The position numbers were made by a program, and so were the translations under genes. The notes under the pieces were generated by a model, which worked only from the letters and a program-made list of their open reading frames with translations, did no database searches and had not been told where the DNA came from. Positions 18,505 through 26,312 of a stretch of 61,196 nucleotides of DNA are shown here, one piece after another; the first letter of the stretch is position 1, and the number at the start of each line of letters is the position of its first letter. The stretch spans positions 1-61,196 of the forward strand of contig SVHN01000011.1 in the NCBI GenBank assembly GCA_015055805.1, written 5' to 3'. The DNA is from Clostridiales bacterium (GTDB taxonomy: Bacteria > Bacillota > Clostridia > Christensenellales > Borkfalkiaceae).

Positions 18505-19878
18505 TTACATTCCCCACACGAACCAGCAGAACAGATATCCGCCGAGAACGGCAACGAGTGTGAACGGTATTCCGATTTTGAAGAAGTCGCTCGACTTAAC
18601 TTTATACCCTTCTTTATTGAGCATACCGATTGCAACGACGTTTGCTGATGCACCGACGGGGGTAATATTTCCGCCGAGTGTTGCGCCGCAAAGTAAGCCG
18701 AAGTATAAAAGGTACGCAATGTTTTGCGATACGCCCGGCATACCGATAACGAGTTCTGATATTACAGGCAACATTGTCGCAACGTAAGGTATATTATCAA
18801 TAAACGCTGATATAAGCACCGAGCCAAATACGATAAGGGTATATAACAAGAATATGTTCTTACTTCCTACCGAACGGAAGAAATTGCTTATGTCGGTTAT
18901 AATTCCCACCGCAGTAACGGCTGAAATTATGACGAAAAGGAAGATTAAGAACAGCACGGTCGGGAAGTCGATAGAGTTAACGACGTCCTTTAACGCCTGT
19001 TTTTTACCGTTTACAACCTTAGTCACCTGTTCGCCGCTCTCGCTAGTTTCAACAACTTCCCTATCCTTAACGGTAAATAAGTGATACACCATACACACCA
19101 AACCGAAGAACAAGCAAACTAGACCGTTTATGTGGTCTGCAATAAAGCCTTCGGGGATAGGGATAAACGAACATAAAACTAATGCGAGAATATTTAAGAT
19201 AAGCATATACGTTGGGAAAAGGTTTTTAACTTGAATATTTTCCGACGCATAAGAAAACCTAACGTTCTGCTTTCTAAACAGTATAATAAGTACGGGAATA
19301 GTTAAAACCATGCCTAACTCAACCGCCCAGAATATAGACGGCTTACCGTGCATAAATAAGAAGTCCATAAAACTCATATTAGCGTGTGCACCTAGCATAA
19401 CCGACGTAGTATCGCCAACCAACGTTGCAGCACCCTGCAAGTTACTTGAAACGGATATACTTATCAAGACTGGTATGGGTGAAACACCGACCTTTTTAGC
19501 AATGGTAAGACCGATAGGCGCAAGCATTAGCACGGTTGCAACGTTATCTACAAACGCTGAGATAACGCCACTTAATACTGACAAAAGCACTAATATCCAC
19601 ATAGCGTTTGGAACTTTTGAAATAAGCTTGTCCGCAAGTTTATTCGGCATACCCGATTCGGTAAACAGTCCAACGGTAATCATAATACCGACTAGCATCA
19701 TAACTACGTTATAGTTTATCGCACTAGTTATAGGCTCATGCCACTTGGTATAACCTGCGATAATACAGCTTACCGCGCACACAAGTGCCGCCGCGCCCGT
19801 TGCGTGCGGTTTATACTTAGGAAACGCGATAATTAGAACGTAAGTCAGAGCAAACATTATAAGAATAAAAATTTTCAT
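18505..19878 (-). CDS. Ion-transporter-superfamily permease (ArsB/NhaD/SLC13-like), candidate Mn2+-linked transporter
   Basis: 457 aa, 11-12 predicted membrane helices, with an internal duplication typical of the IT superfamily. Each half has its signature: SAFVDNVATVLMLAPI (about 108-123) and SAFIDNIPYVATMLPV, plus GNITPVGASANVVAIG in the second half. Family members are Na+/H+ antiporters, arsenite exporters or dicarboxylate carriers, so the substrate cannot be read from the fold. A yybP-ykoY-type riboswitch and terminator directly upstream suggest control by Mn2+. AAGGAG lies before the ATG. It lies downstream of ldh in the same orientation. Confidence 0.85.
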   Translation of the reverse strand: MKIFILIMFALTYVLIIAFPKYKPHATGAAALVCAVSCIIAGYTKWHEPITSAINYNVVMMLVGIMITVGLFTESGMPNKLADKLISKVPNAMWILVLLSVLSGVISAFVDNVATVLMLAPIGLTIAKKVGVSPIPVLISISVSSNLQGAATLVGDTTSVMLGAHANMSFMDFLFMHGKPSIFWAVELGMVLTIPVLIILFRKQNVRFSYASENIQVKNLFPTYMLILNILALVLCSFIPIPEGFIADHINGLVCLFFGLVCMVYHLFTVKDREVVETSESGEQVTKVVNGKKQALKDVVNSIDFPTVLFLIFLFVIISAVTAVGIITDISNFFRSVGSKNIFLLYTLIVFGSVLISAFIDNIPYVATMLPVISELVIGMPGVSQNIAYLLYFGLLCGATLGGNITPVGASANVVAIGMLNKEGYKVKSSDFFKIGIPFTLVAVLGGYLFCWFVWGM

Positions 19879-19920
19879 ATGTATCTCTCCTTTTAAGGCT
19901 TTAACGAATAAAGTAAAACC

Positions 19921-19961
19921 AAAACAAAAGACTTCTACCGTTTAATTACGATAAAAGTCTT
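19921..19961 (-). terminator. Riboswitch expression-platform terminator
   Basis: On the minus strand AAGACTTTTATCGT pairs with ACGGTAGAAGTCTT (14 bp, including G-U pairs) around a 6-base loop and is followed by TTGTTTT. It lies between the aptamer and the permease start. The 5' part of the stem can alternatively pair with AAAAGTC near 20073, giving a switch. Confidence 0.85.
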
Positions 19962-20075
19962 GTTAAAACTACCTTAGGTAATCTTGCAATACCGGACAAA
20001 TTGCCGTACTGACGATATTGCAAACGCAAAAACTTTGCGCAAACTACTCCCTTTTATAATCCCTAACCGGGACTT
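19962..20075 (-). promoter_or_regulatory. yybP-ykoY (Mn2+) riboswitch aptamer
   Basis: The minus-strand leader contains, in order, AAAAGGGAGTAGTTTGCG (20038-20055), a local hairpin, CGTCAGTACGGC, then TTGCAAGATTACC and AAGGTAGTTTT (19965-19987). This matches the remembered yybP-ykoY consensus (GGGGAGTAG, CGTCAGTACG, TTGCAAGAC, GGTAGCTTTT). Helices can be drawn for TTGCAATA/TATTGCAA and GCGCAAA/TTTTGCG. It begins within 40 bases of the ldh stop codon. The class assignment comes from motif recall, not from a covariance-model search. Confidence 0.78.
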
Positions 20076-20081
20076 TTTACC

Positions 20082-21044
20082 TTACTTTCTAACGTTAAGC
20101 GCGTTAAAGGTATTATCAAGAGATTGAAGTTTTTCCGAGAAGAGTTTCATTTCGTCTTCAGGAAGTTCAACGTTTACGATTTCTTTAATACCACAACCGC
20201 CAACCTTACAAAGAACGCCGGTGCAAAGATCTTTCGCGCCGTATTCGCCGTTAAGAAGTGTAGATACGGAAAGGATAGTATCGGTATCAGCAACCAAAGC
20301 CTTAATAAGCTGAACGGTTGACGCTGCGATAGCGTAGAAAGTTGCGCCCTTAGCCTTGATAACCTTAGAACCAGCTGCAACCATACCTGCGTAAATATTG
20401 TTGAGTTCTTCTTCTAACGCATCAGGTTTAACGCCCATAATCTTAGTGCAGTAATCCCTAATCGGCATACCGCAAACGGTGCAAAGACTCCAAGGAGCCA
20501 TACAAGCGTCGCCGTGTTCACCGAAAACGTAAGCGTTTACGTTCTTAGCGTCAACGTTGCAGTAAGCAGCAACAGCCTGAACAAGTCTATTTGAATCGAG
20601 TAACGTACCCGTTCCGATAACCTGATTTACGGGAAGACCGGTATCTTTAATAGTAACGTAAGTAAGAACGTCAACGGGGTTAGAAACTACTACGTATAAA
20701 GCATCAGGTGCGATTTTTGCAACGTTGCCTATAACGCTCTTCAAAATACCAACGTTAATGCCTGCTAAATCCAATCTAGACTGACCGGGTTTTCTACCTA
20801 CGCCGAAAGTAACTACTACGATATCCGAACCAGCAACGTCTTCGTATTCACCGCTCCAAACCTTAACGGAAGGAACGCACGCAGCGCATTGAGAAATATC
20901 GAGAGCCTCGCCCTCTGCCTTTTCCTTGTTGATATCAACGAGAACGATTTCCGAGCAAACGCCCTGTAAAGTTAAAGCATACGCGATAGTCGCGCCAACG
21001 TTTCCCGTACCGAGTACGGCTATCTTTCTTTTTTTCTGCACCAT
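20082..21044 (-). CDS. ldh: L-lactate dehydrogenase
   Basis: NAD-dependent reduction of pyruvate to lactate at the end of fermentation. 320 aa. Rossmann motif VLGTGNVGATIAYAL, coenzyme/substrate loop with GRKPGQSRLDL (the GRKPGQSR segment marks LDH rather than malate dehydrogenase), VVSNPVDVLTYV, and the catalytic histidine in FGEHGDACMAPWS (about residue 176). A GGAG site precedes the ATG. It has its own promoter (21081-21109), and its 3' end runs into the Mn2+ riboswitch leader without an intervening terminator. Confidence 0.96.
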   Translation of the reverse strand: MVQKKRKIAVLGTGNVGATIAYALTLQGVCSEIVLVDINKEKAEGEALDISQCAACVPSVKVWSGEYEDVAGSDIVVVTFGVGRKPGQSRLDLAGINVGILKSVIGNVAKIAPDALYVVVSNPVDVLTYVTIKDTGLPVNQVIGTGTLLDSNRLVQAVAAYCNVDAKNVNAYVFGEHGDACMAPWSLCTVCGMPIRDYCTKIMGVKPDALEEELNNIYAGMVAAGSKVIKAKGATFYAIAASTVQLIKALVADTDTILSVSTLLNGEYGAKDLCTGVLCKVGGCGIKEIVNVELPEDEMKLFSEKLQSLDNTFNALNVRK

Positions 21045-21080
21045 TTTGCAAATTTTCTCCTATTATAATTTTGTAATTTA

Positions 21081-21109
21081 ATAATACAACGAAATGAAAA
21101 TTTTTGCAA
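21081..21109 (-). promoter_or_regulatory. Promoter of ldh
   Basis: Minus-strand TTGCAA-17 bases-TATTAT, with the -10 about 37 bases upstream of the ldh start. Confidence 0.7.
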
Positions 21110-21224
21110 ACGTTTTTAGGTGTCTTTTTTAAAATTTTAACTAGGCTTTTATATAAATTTGATTTTATCAACGCCCTTCACCATTAAGGTAGATAAATCG
21201 TGTTAAAATTATTCTTCGCCTAAA

Positions 21225-22574
21225 TCACTTCTTTAATACGCAATCGTTAAAAATCTCGTATATATCCCCTGCGCCTAGAACGAGTGCCTTGTCGTATCCT
21301 TTAAGAGAACTTAATAACGCGTTAAGGTTTTCTATATCGTAAACGTAATTGCAGTCGCAGCCTTCTTTTTTAAGGTTTTCGTAAAGTTTTTCCGCGCTGC
21401 CGTCCACATCAAAATCTTCTCTTGCCGCATAGGTTTTATAAATGATAAGACTATCAACATCTTTAAACGCGTTTACGAATTCACCCATTAAAAACTTGGT
21501 TCTTGAATAGGTATGCGGTTGAAATACCACGAAAAATCTTTGACCCGTTTGTCTATACGCGCTTAGTGTTGCCGCTATCTCGCTTGGGTGGTGGGCGTAA
21601 TCTGCAAAATATTGAACGCCGTACTTTTCGCCCAAATATTCGTTGCGGCGTTTTACTCCGCAAAAGCCTTCTAACGCGCGTTTTACCGCACGCGTAGAAA
21701 CCCCTAAAAGATCGGCAACAGCGCAAGCGGCAAGCGCGTTATAAACGTTATGCCAGCCGAAAACTTGAAGATTAATTCTTGCAATAGGACGGTAATGCTT
21801 GCATAGACTAAACGAATACCCCCTTCCGTTATACTTAATAGATTTTGCAGTATAGGTCGCAGGGCGGTCTATACCGAACGTTACGGTGGCGGAATTAAAT
21901 AGTTTATCCAAATATAAATCGTCGGCGTTTAAGACGGCAAGGCTTTTTTCGGTAAACTTTCTAAACGTTTCGGTCATCTCTTTCATGCCGTTATAACAGT
22001 CCATATGGTCGTTGTCAAGGTTTAATACGACGGCGATTTTAGCGTCTATATCAAGCAAGTTCTTTTTGTATTCGCACGCCTCTGCAACCGCAACGTCGGA
22101 GTTTCCCAATCTAAACCGTTTTGCACCCACATAATCACCACCTATAAACACGGTTGGATCTTTTCCACCCTCTATCAGTATTTCGGATATCATAGCTGTG
22201 GCGGTAGTTTTTCCGTGACAACCTGCAATCGCCACAGAGTTTTTGTAAAGTGAAATAATATCGCCAAGCACCTTACTTCTGTCAAACACGTCCACCCCAC
22301 GCCGTTTAGCCTCTAAAACTTCTGGATTGTCCACACTTACAGCAGACGTTACCACAACGGCGTCAGCGTTTAAAACGTTGCTTTCCTTGTGCTCGTTAAA
22401 AATCTTCGCACCCAATTTTTCAAGTTCGTCAGTAACGTCGTTTTTTATAAGATCGCTACCACTTACACTTCCGTTTTTTGATAAAACGTACTTTGCAATA
22501 CCGCTCATTGACACACCGCCTATACCTACAAAATGTATTTTTTCATAACTACTAAGACAAAATTTGGTTCTCAT
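21225..22574 (-). CDS. murC: UDP-N-acetylmuramate--L-alanine ligase
   Basis: First amino-acid ligase of peptidoglycan precursor synthesis. About 449 aa. N-terminal UDP-binding IHFVGIGGVSMSGIAKYVL, ATP-binding loop AGCHGKTTATAM (about 108-119), central LNLDNDHMDCY and the C-terminal domain with DYAHHPSEI (about 328-336) and QPHTYSR, the standard MurC landmarks. I use the ATG at 22574; an in-frame TTG lies 6 bases earlier, and neither has a clear ribosome binding site. It is divergent from spoVG and not placed in a mur/fts cluster. Confidence 0.95.
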   Translation of the reverse strand: MRTKFCLSSYEKIHFVGIGGVSMSGIAKYVLSKNGSVSGSDLIKNDVTDELEKLGAKIFNEHKESNVLNADAVVVTSAVSVDNPEVLEAKRRGVDVFDRSKVLGDIISLYKNSVAIAGCHGKTTATAMISEILIEGGKDPTVFIGGDYVGAKRFRLGNSDVAVAEACEYKKNLLDIDAKIAVVLNLDNDHMDCYNGMKEMTETFRKFTEKSLAVLNADDLYLDKLFNSATVTFGIDRPATYTAKSIKYNGRGYSFSLCKHYRPIARINLQVFGWHNVYNALAACAVADLLGVSTRAVKRALEGFCGVKRRNEYLGEKYGVQYFADYAHHPSEIAATLSAYRQTGQRFFVVFQPHTYSRTKFLMGEFVNAFKDVDSLIIYKTYAAREDFDVDGSAEKLYENLKKEGCDCNYVYDIENLNALLSSLKGYDKALVLGAGDIYEIFNDCVLKK

Positions 22575-22649
22575 ACCCAAAATTTATGCAAAAAAGGGTA
22601 AAAATAGCACAAAAATTTAAAAAAATTAAAGTTTTTTTAAAAAAACCTA

Positions 22650-22678
22650 TTGAAATTATTAAATTTGTGTGATACAAT
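22650..22678 (+). promoter_or_regulatory. Promoter of spoVG
   Basis: TTGAAA-17 bases-TACAAT ends about 33 bases before the spoVG start. This is a housekeeping-type promoter rather than the sigma-H type known upstream of B. subtilis spoVG. Confidence 0.75.
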
Positions 22679-22710
22679 GTACATAATATATGTTAAGGAA
22701 GGTAACAACT

Positions 22711-22983
22711 ATGAAAATTTCCGACGTCAGAGTCAGAATCGTGAAAAAAGACGACAGCAAACTTAAAGCTGTTGCATCAGTTACCTTTGATGACTGTTTT
22801 GTCGTACACGACATTAAGGTTATTGAAGGCAACGAGGGCTATTTTATTGCAATGCCCAGCAGAAAGACCGGCGACGGCGAATACAAAGATATAGCTCACC
22901 CCATCAAGACTGAGACCAGAGAAGAGCTTATTAAAGTTATTCTCGCTGCGTTTGAAGAAGAAAAACTCAAACCCGCTGAATAA
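22711..22983 (+). CDS. spoVG: Septation/regulatory protein SpoVG
   Basis: Small nucleic-acid-binding regulator affecting septation, sporulation and virulence in Firmicutes. 90 aa. It contains the family segments [32 protein letters not shown] and [21 protein letters not shown]. The ATG at 22711 (AAGGAAGG upstream) is the true start; an upstream in-frame extension of 7 residues covers the ribosome binding site. A terminator-like hairpin follows at 23019-23063. SpoVG alone does not prove that the organism sporulates. Confidence 0.95.
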   Translation: MKISDVRVRIVKKDDSKLKAVASVTFDDCFVVHDIKVIEGNEGYFIAMPSRKTGDGEYKDIAHPIKTETREELIKVILAAFEEEKLKPAE

Positions 22984-23018
22984 TTTTTTTCTTGAGAATT
23001 TTAACTTAAAAAAACACT

Positions 23019-23063
23019 CAAAACTCTCCGTCGAACTAAGGGCGGATAGTTTTGTTGTATTTT
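23019..23063 (+). terminator. Terminator after spoVG
   Basis: CAAAACTCTCCG pairs with CGGATAGTTTTG (one mismatch) and is followed by TTGTATTTT. Confidence 0.7.
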
Positions 23064-23080
23064 AAATCGAGGAGCATTAA

Positions 23081-23704
23081 ATGAATATCGTAACCATAAG
23101 CCGTGAATTCGGTAGTGGCGGAAGAGAGCTTGGGAAAAGACTTGCAGAACTTTTAGGCTATGACTATTACGATAAAGAAATTATCGCGACCATTGCCTCC
23201 CGTCACAACCTTGATGAAAACTACGTTGAACACGCTTTAACGAGCGCGCACCTTCACGTTGCACCTTTAACGTTTAAGCATTCATTTTCTTCGCCAATGT
23301 ATATTGCTGCGCCAAAAATGGAAATACTTCTAGAACAAAAACGCGTTATCGACGAAATTGCCGCGCTCGGCAAAAACTGCGTTATCGTCGGCAGAAACGC
23401 TGACGTTCTTTTAAAAGAACACGACCCGTTTAATATCTTCGTTTGCGCTGATATTAACGCTCGTATCGCTAGATGTATTGAAAGGGCAAACGACGGCGAA
23501 AACCTTTCCCCTAAGGCGATAAAGAAAAAAATCAATCACATTGATAAAAACCGTAAGCGCACTAGGTTTCTTATATCAGAAAAGGACTGGGGCGAAAGAA
23601 AATCTTATCACCTAATCGTAAACACTACCGACTGGAATATAAGTTCTCTTGCGGAAGGCGTTTGTGAAATCGTTAAAAACTGGTATAAAGACAAAAATTC
23701 TTAA
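23081..23704 (+). CDS. Cytidylate-kinase-like family protein
   Basis: 207 aa P-loop nucleoside-monophosphate-kinase-like protein of the Firmicute cytidylate-kinase-like group. It starts MNIVTISREFGSGGRELGKRLAELLGYDYYD-type, i.e. a P-loop SREFGSGGRELGK (about 7-19), and has VGRNADVLL and an arginine-rich lid region (RARCIERAN-like, then HIDKNRKRTRFL at about 150-161) and the family ending. True Cmk proteins are similar in length but differ in the lid and CMP site, so the substrate is uncertain. GAGGAG precedes the ATG; a terminator follows. Confidence 0.85.
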   Translation: MNIVTISREFGSGGRELGKRLAELLGYDYYDKEIIATIASRHNLDENYVEHALTSAHLHVAPLTFKHSFSSPMYIAAPKMEILLEQKRVIDEIAALGKNCVIVGRNADVLLKEHDPFNIFVCADINARIARCIERANDGENLSPKAIKKKINHIDKNRKRTRFLISEKDWGERKSYHLIVNTTDWNISSLAEGVCEIVKNWYKDKNS

Positions 23705-23706
23705 AA

Positions 23707-23741
23707 TAAAGAAGTCGCTATGCGATAGCGGCTTCTTTATT
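23707..23741 (+). terminator. Terminator after the cytidylate-kinase-like gene
   Basis: AAAGAAGTCGCTAT/ATAGCGGCTTCTTT (one mismatch pair) with a 3-base loop, followed by an AT-rich stretch. Confidence 0.8.
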
Positions 23742-23765
23742 AGTTAGATTAGTTTAAGGTGAACT

Positions 23766-24443
23766 ATGGCAGAGATTAAACCGATAGCTTATATTCAATC
23801 GGACTTTAAGGAAAAATTCGGAATACCCAGACAGAGCGGAAGAGCACCGTCTATTTTATCGCGCGTGGTTTTTCTTCCCGAATACCGAACCAAGGACGCT
23901 CTGCGCGGCATAGACGGGTTTTCTCACCTTTGGCTTATCTTTGACTTTTCGCTATCCCACGTCAAAGAGTTTACCCCCACCGTTAGACCGCCACGCCTCG
24001 GTGGAAACGAGCGCGTCGGCGTCTTTGCAAGCCGTTCCCCTTTCCGCCCTAACAGTCTAGGACTGTCGTCGGTAAAACTTGTAAACGTTGAACACACCGA
24101 CAACTACGGTGACGTGCTTATAGTGTCGGGCGCAGACCTTTTGGACGGAACGCCTATTTACGATATTAAGCCATATCTTCCCTTTACCGATTGCCACTTA
24201 GACGCAACGGGCGGATACGCAGAGAAAGTCAAAGATTATAAATTGCAAGTGGTTGTAAGCAATGAATTATTATCGGTTATCCCCGAAGAAAAACGCCAAG
24301 GTTTAATCGAGTGTCTATCTGACGACCCACGCCCGTCCTATCAGGACGACGGCAGAGAGTACGGCATGAATTACGCAGACTTCAACGTAAAGTTCACCGT
24401 AAAAGATAACACTCTAACCGTTAAAGAAATAAATAGAAACTAA
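23766..24443 (+). CDS. trmO: tRNA (N6-threonylcarbamoyladenosine-37-N6)-methyltransferase TrmO
   Basis: SAM-dependent methylation of t6A37 in tRNAs reading ACY codons. 225 aa. The N-terminal beta-barrel TrmO domain shows PIAYIQSDFKEKFGIPRQ, DGFSHLWLIFDF, TVRPPRLGGNERVGVFASR and SPFRPNSLGLSSVKL, which are diagnostic, and the C-terminal part has DGTPIYDIKPYLPF. A GGT-rich weak site precedes the ATG. It is monocistronic between two terminators and unrelated to its neighbours by function. Confidence 0.95.
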   Translation: MAEIKPIAYIQSDFKEKFGIPRQSGRAPSILSRVVFLPEYRTKDALRGIDGFSHLWLIFDFSLSHVKEFTPTVRPPRLGGNERVGVFASRSPFRPNSLGLSSVKLVNVEHTDNYGDVLIVSGADLLDGTPIYDIKPYLPFTDCHLDATGGYAEKVKDYKLQVVVSNELLSVIPEEKRQGLIECLSDDPRPSYQDDGREYGMNYADFNVKFTVKDNTLTVKEINRN

Positions 24444-24447
24444 ACTT

Positions 24448-24480
24448 AAAGCCCCGCTCGTAAGCAGGGCTTTTTATTAT
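24448..24480. terminator. Terminator between convergent trmO and ABC exporter
   Basis: AAAGCCCCGCT/AGCAGGGCTTT with a 4-base loop (one mismatch), followed by TTTTATTATTTTT on the plus strand. Confidence 0.85.
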
Positions 24481-26198
24481 TTTTCTTCGTCCTTAAATTG
24501 CATTTTGTAGAGCTTAGAGTATTCACCGTTTAGGTCAAGTAGTTCTTCGTGCGTGCCTTGCTCTATTATTCTGCCGTCGGATACGACTGCAATCTCGTCT
24601 GCGTTCTTTACGGTTGAAAGTCTATGCGCGACGACTATAGTCGTTCTGCCTTTACAGAGTTCGTCGAGTGATTTTTGTATAAGAAGTTCGGTTGTATTAT
24701 CAAGCGCGCTAGTCGCCTCGTCCAAAATCAGTATGGGCGGATTTTTAAGGAACACTCTTGCGATAGACAGCCTTTGTTTCTGTCCGCCTGAAAGTTTTAC
24801 GCCCCTTTCGCCGATTACTGTATCATAGCCTTTTTCAAGCGATAACACGTAGTCGTGGATATTAGCGCGTTTTGCCGCCGCTATGACTTCTTCTTCGGTT
24901 GCGGACGGTCTACCGTATAAGATATTATCGCGTATACTAGTATTAAAAAGATGAACGTCCTGTTGAACTATGCCTATATTCTGTCTTAAACTTGCAGCGG
25001 TTATATCGTGCAGTTCATAATCGTCGACGTAAATTTTGCCGCGCTCAACTTCGTAAAAGTGCGGTATAAGGTGACATATAGTAGTTTTACCGCCGCCGCT
25101 AGGTCCGACAAGCGCGAACATCTGTCCTTTTTTAACTTCAAGAGAAAGGTCGTGCAAAACGTCGCCTTCTTCGCCGTAACCGTACGTTACGTTTTCAAAG
25201 CGTATTCTGCCTTCCAAAACGCCGACGTCCTTTGCGCCGTCTTTATCCTTTTCGCTCTCGGTATCCATAATCTCGATAAATCGCTTAAATCCAGTAACGC
25301 CGTTCTGATACTGTTCCATAAACATTATGAGTTGGCGAACGGGTGCCAAGAACACGTTTATTGAAACTATAAACGTCGCGTAGTCGCCGAGTTCAATTGA
25401 ACCTGCGTATAAGAACAGACCGCCTGCAATCAACACCACAACGTTAAAAATTTCGGTTACGAAAGTGGACGTTGAGTGGAATATTCCCATAGCGTGGTAA
25501 GACTTTTTGCGTGAAGACACAAAAGATGCGTTGCCCTCTTCAAACTTTGCCTTTTCGGTTTCAGAGTTGTTAAAGGCTTTGGTTACCCTTATTCCCGATA
25601 TGCTACTCTCCAACGACGCGTTGATCTGCGCTATTGATTTTCGACTTTCCATAAACGCATCTCGCATTTTCTTTCTTACCGAAAAGGATATAATGATTAA
25701 AAACGGTACGCAAACGAAAATTATTAAGGTAAGGTAAACGTTTATAGTCATAAGATATATAAACGCAACTATTATGGATATGCCCGATATTAAAATGTTT
25801 TCAGGGCCGTGGTGAGCGAGTTCGCTTATGTCGTTTAAATCGCTGGTCATTCTTGACATAATCTTGCCCGTTTCGTTATTGTCGTAAAATTTATAAGGCA
25901 AGGTTTGCAGATGGTTAAACATATCGCTGCGCATTTGCGCTTGCATCTTTACACCGACCATATGTCCTTCGTACTGTATGAAATAGTTAAGCAGTAGTTT
26001 AACAAAATATAGCGCAAGCAGCGCACTACCGCAAATTATTATCATATTGTACTGTTTTTCGGGGATAAAGTCGTTTAACATTGCCCTTGTTATTATAGGA
26101 TAAACAATCCCAAGCATAGCCACCAAAAACGACGCTATCATATCCAGCGTAAAGGTAAGTTTATGCGGTTTATAGTATGATAAAAATCTCTTTAACAT
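24477..26198 (-). CDS. ABC exporter, fused membrane and ATPase domains (half transporter)
   Basis: 573 aa after choosing the ATG at 26198, where GAGGG lies 6-10 bases upstream; the longer frame starts upstream of this site. Six membrane helices span about residues 1-320 (type I exporter fold), then an ATPase domain with Walker A GPSGGGKTT, the signature LSGGQKQRLS and Walker B ILILDEATSALDNTT, and the H-loop in VVAHRLSTV. It is like multidrug/lipid exporters (MsbA/BmrA type); as a single half-size gene it probably acts as a homodimer. The substrate cannot be inferred. Confidence 0.9.
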   Translation of the reverse strand: MLKRFLSYYKPHKLTFTLDMIASFLVAMLGIVYPIITRAMLNDFIPEKQYNMIIICGSALLALYFVKLLLNYFIQYEGHMVGVKMQAQMRSDMFNHLQTLPYKFYDNNETGKIMSRMTSDLNDISELAHHGPENILISGISIIVAFIYLMTINVYLTLIIFVCVPFLIIISFSVRKKMRDAFMESRKSIAQINASLESSISGIRVTKAFNNSETEKAKFEEGNASFVSSRKKSYHAMGIFHSTSTFVTEIFNVVVLIAGGLFLYAGSIELGDYATFIVSINVFLAPVRQLIMFMEQYQNGVTGFKRFIEIMDTESEKDKDGAKDVGVLEGRIRFENVTYGYGEEGDVLHDLSLEVKKGQMFALVGPSGGGKTTICHLIPHFYEVERGKIYVDDYELHDITAASLRQNIGIVQQDVHLFNTSIRDNILYGRPSATEEEVIAAAKRANIHDYVLSLEKGYDTVIGERGVKLSGGQKQRLSIARVFLKNPPILILDEATSALDNTTELLIQKSLDELCKGRTTIVVAHRLSTVKNADEIAVVSDGRIIEQGTHEELLDLNGEYSKLYKMQFKDEEK

Positions 26199-26260
26199 AT
26201 TTTTTCCCTCGTGTATATACATTTTAACATTTTTATGACAAAATGTATATCACTTAGCAT

Positions 26261-26295
26261 AAAAAAATTCCGCCTTTATTAAAAGACGGAATATT
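26261..26295 (-). terminator. Terminator after the ligase fusion gene
   Basis: ATTCCGTCTTTTA/TAAAGGCGGAAT stem followed by T7 on the minus strand, 18 bases past the stop at 26313. Confidence 0.88.
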
Positions 26296-26312
26296 TTTTA
26301 TTATGCTTTTTA

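Noticed and set aside
23081-23704. Assignment as cytidylate kinase cmk
   Set aside because: The P-loop matches but the rest follows the cytidylate-kinase-like family of unknown substrate, so no gene symbol was given.
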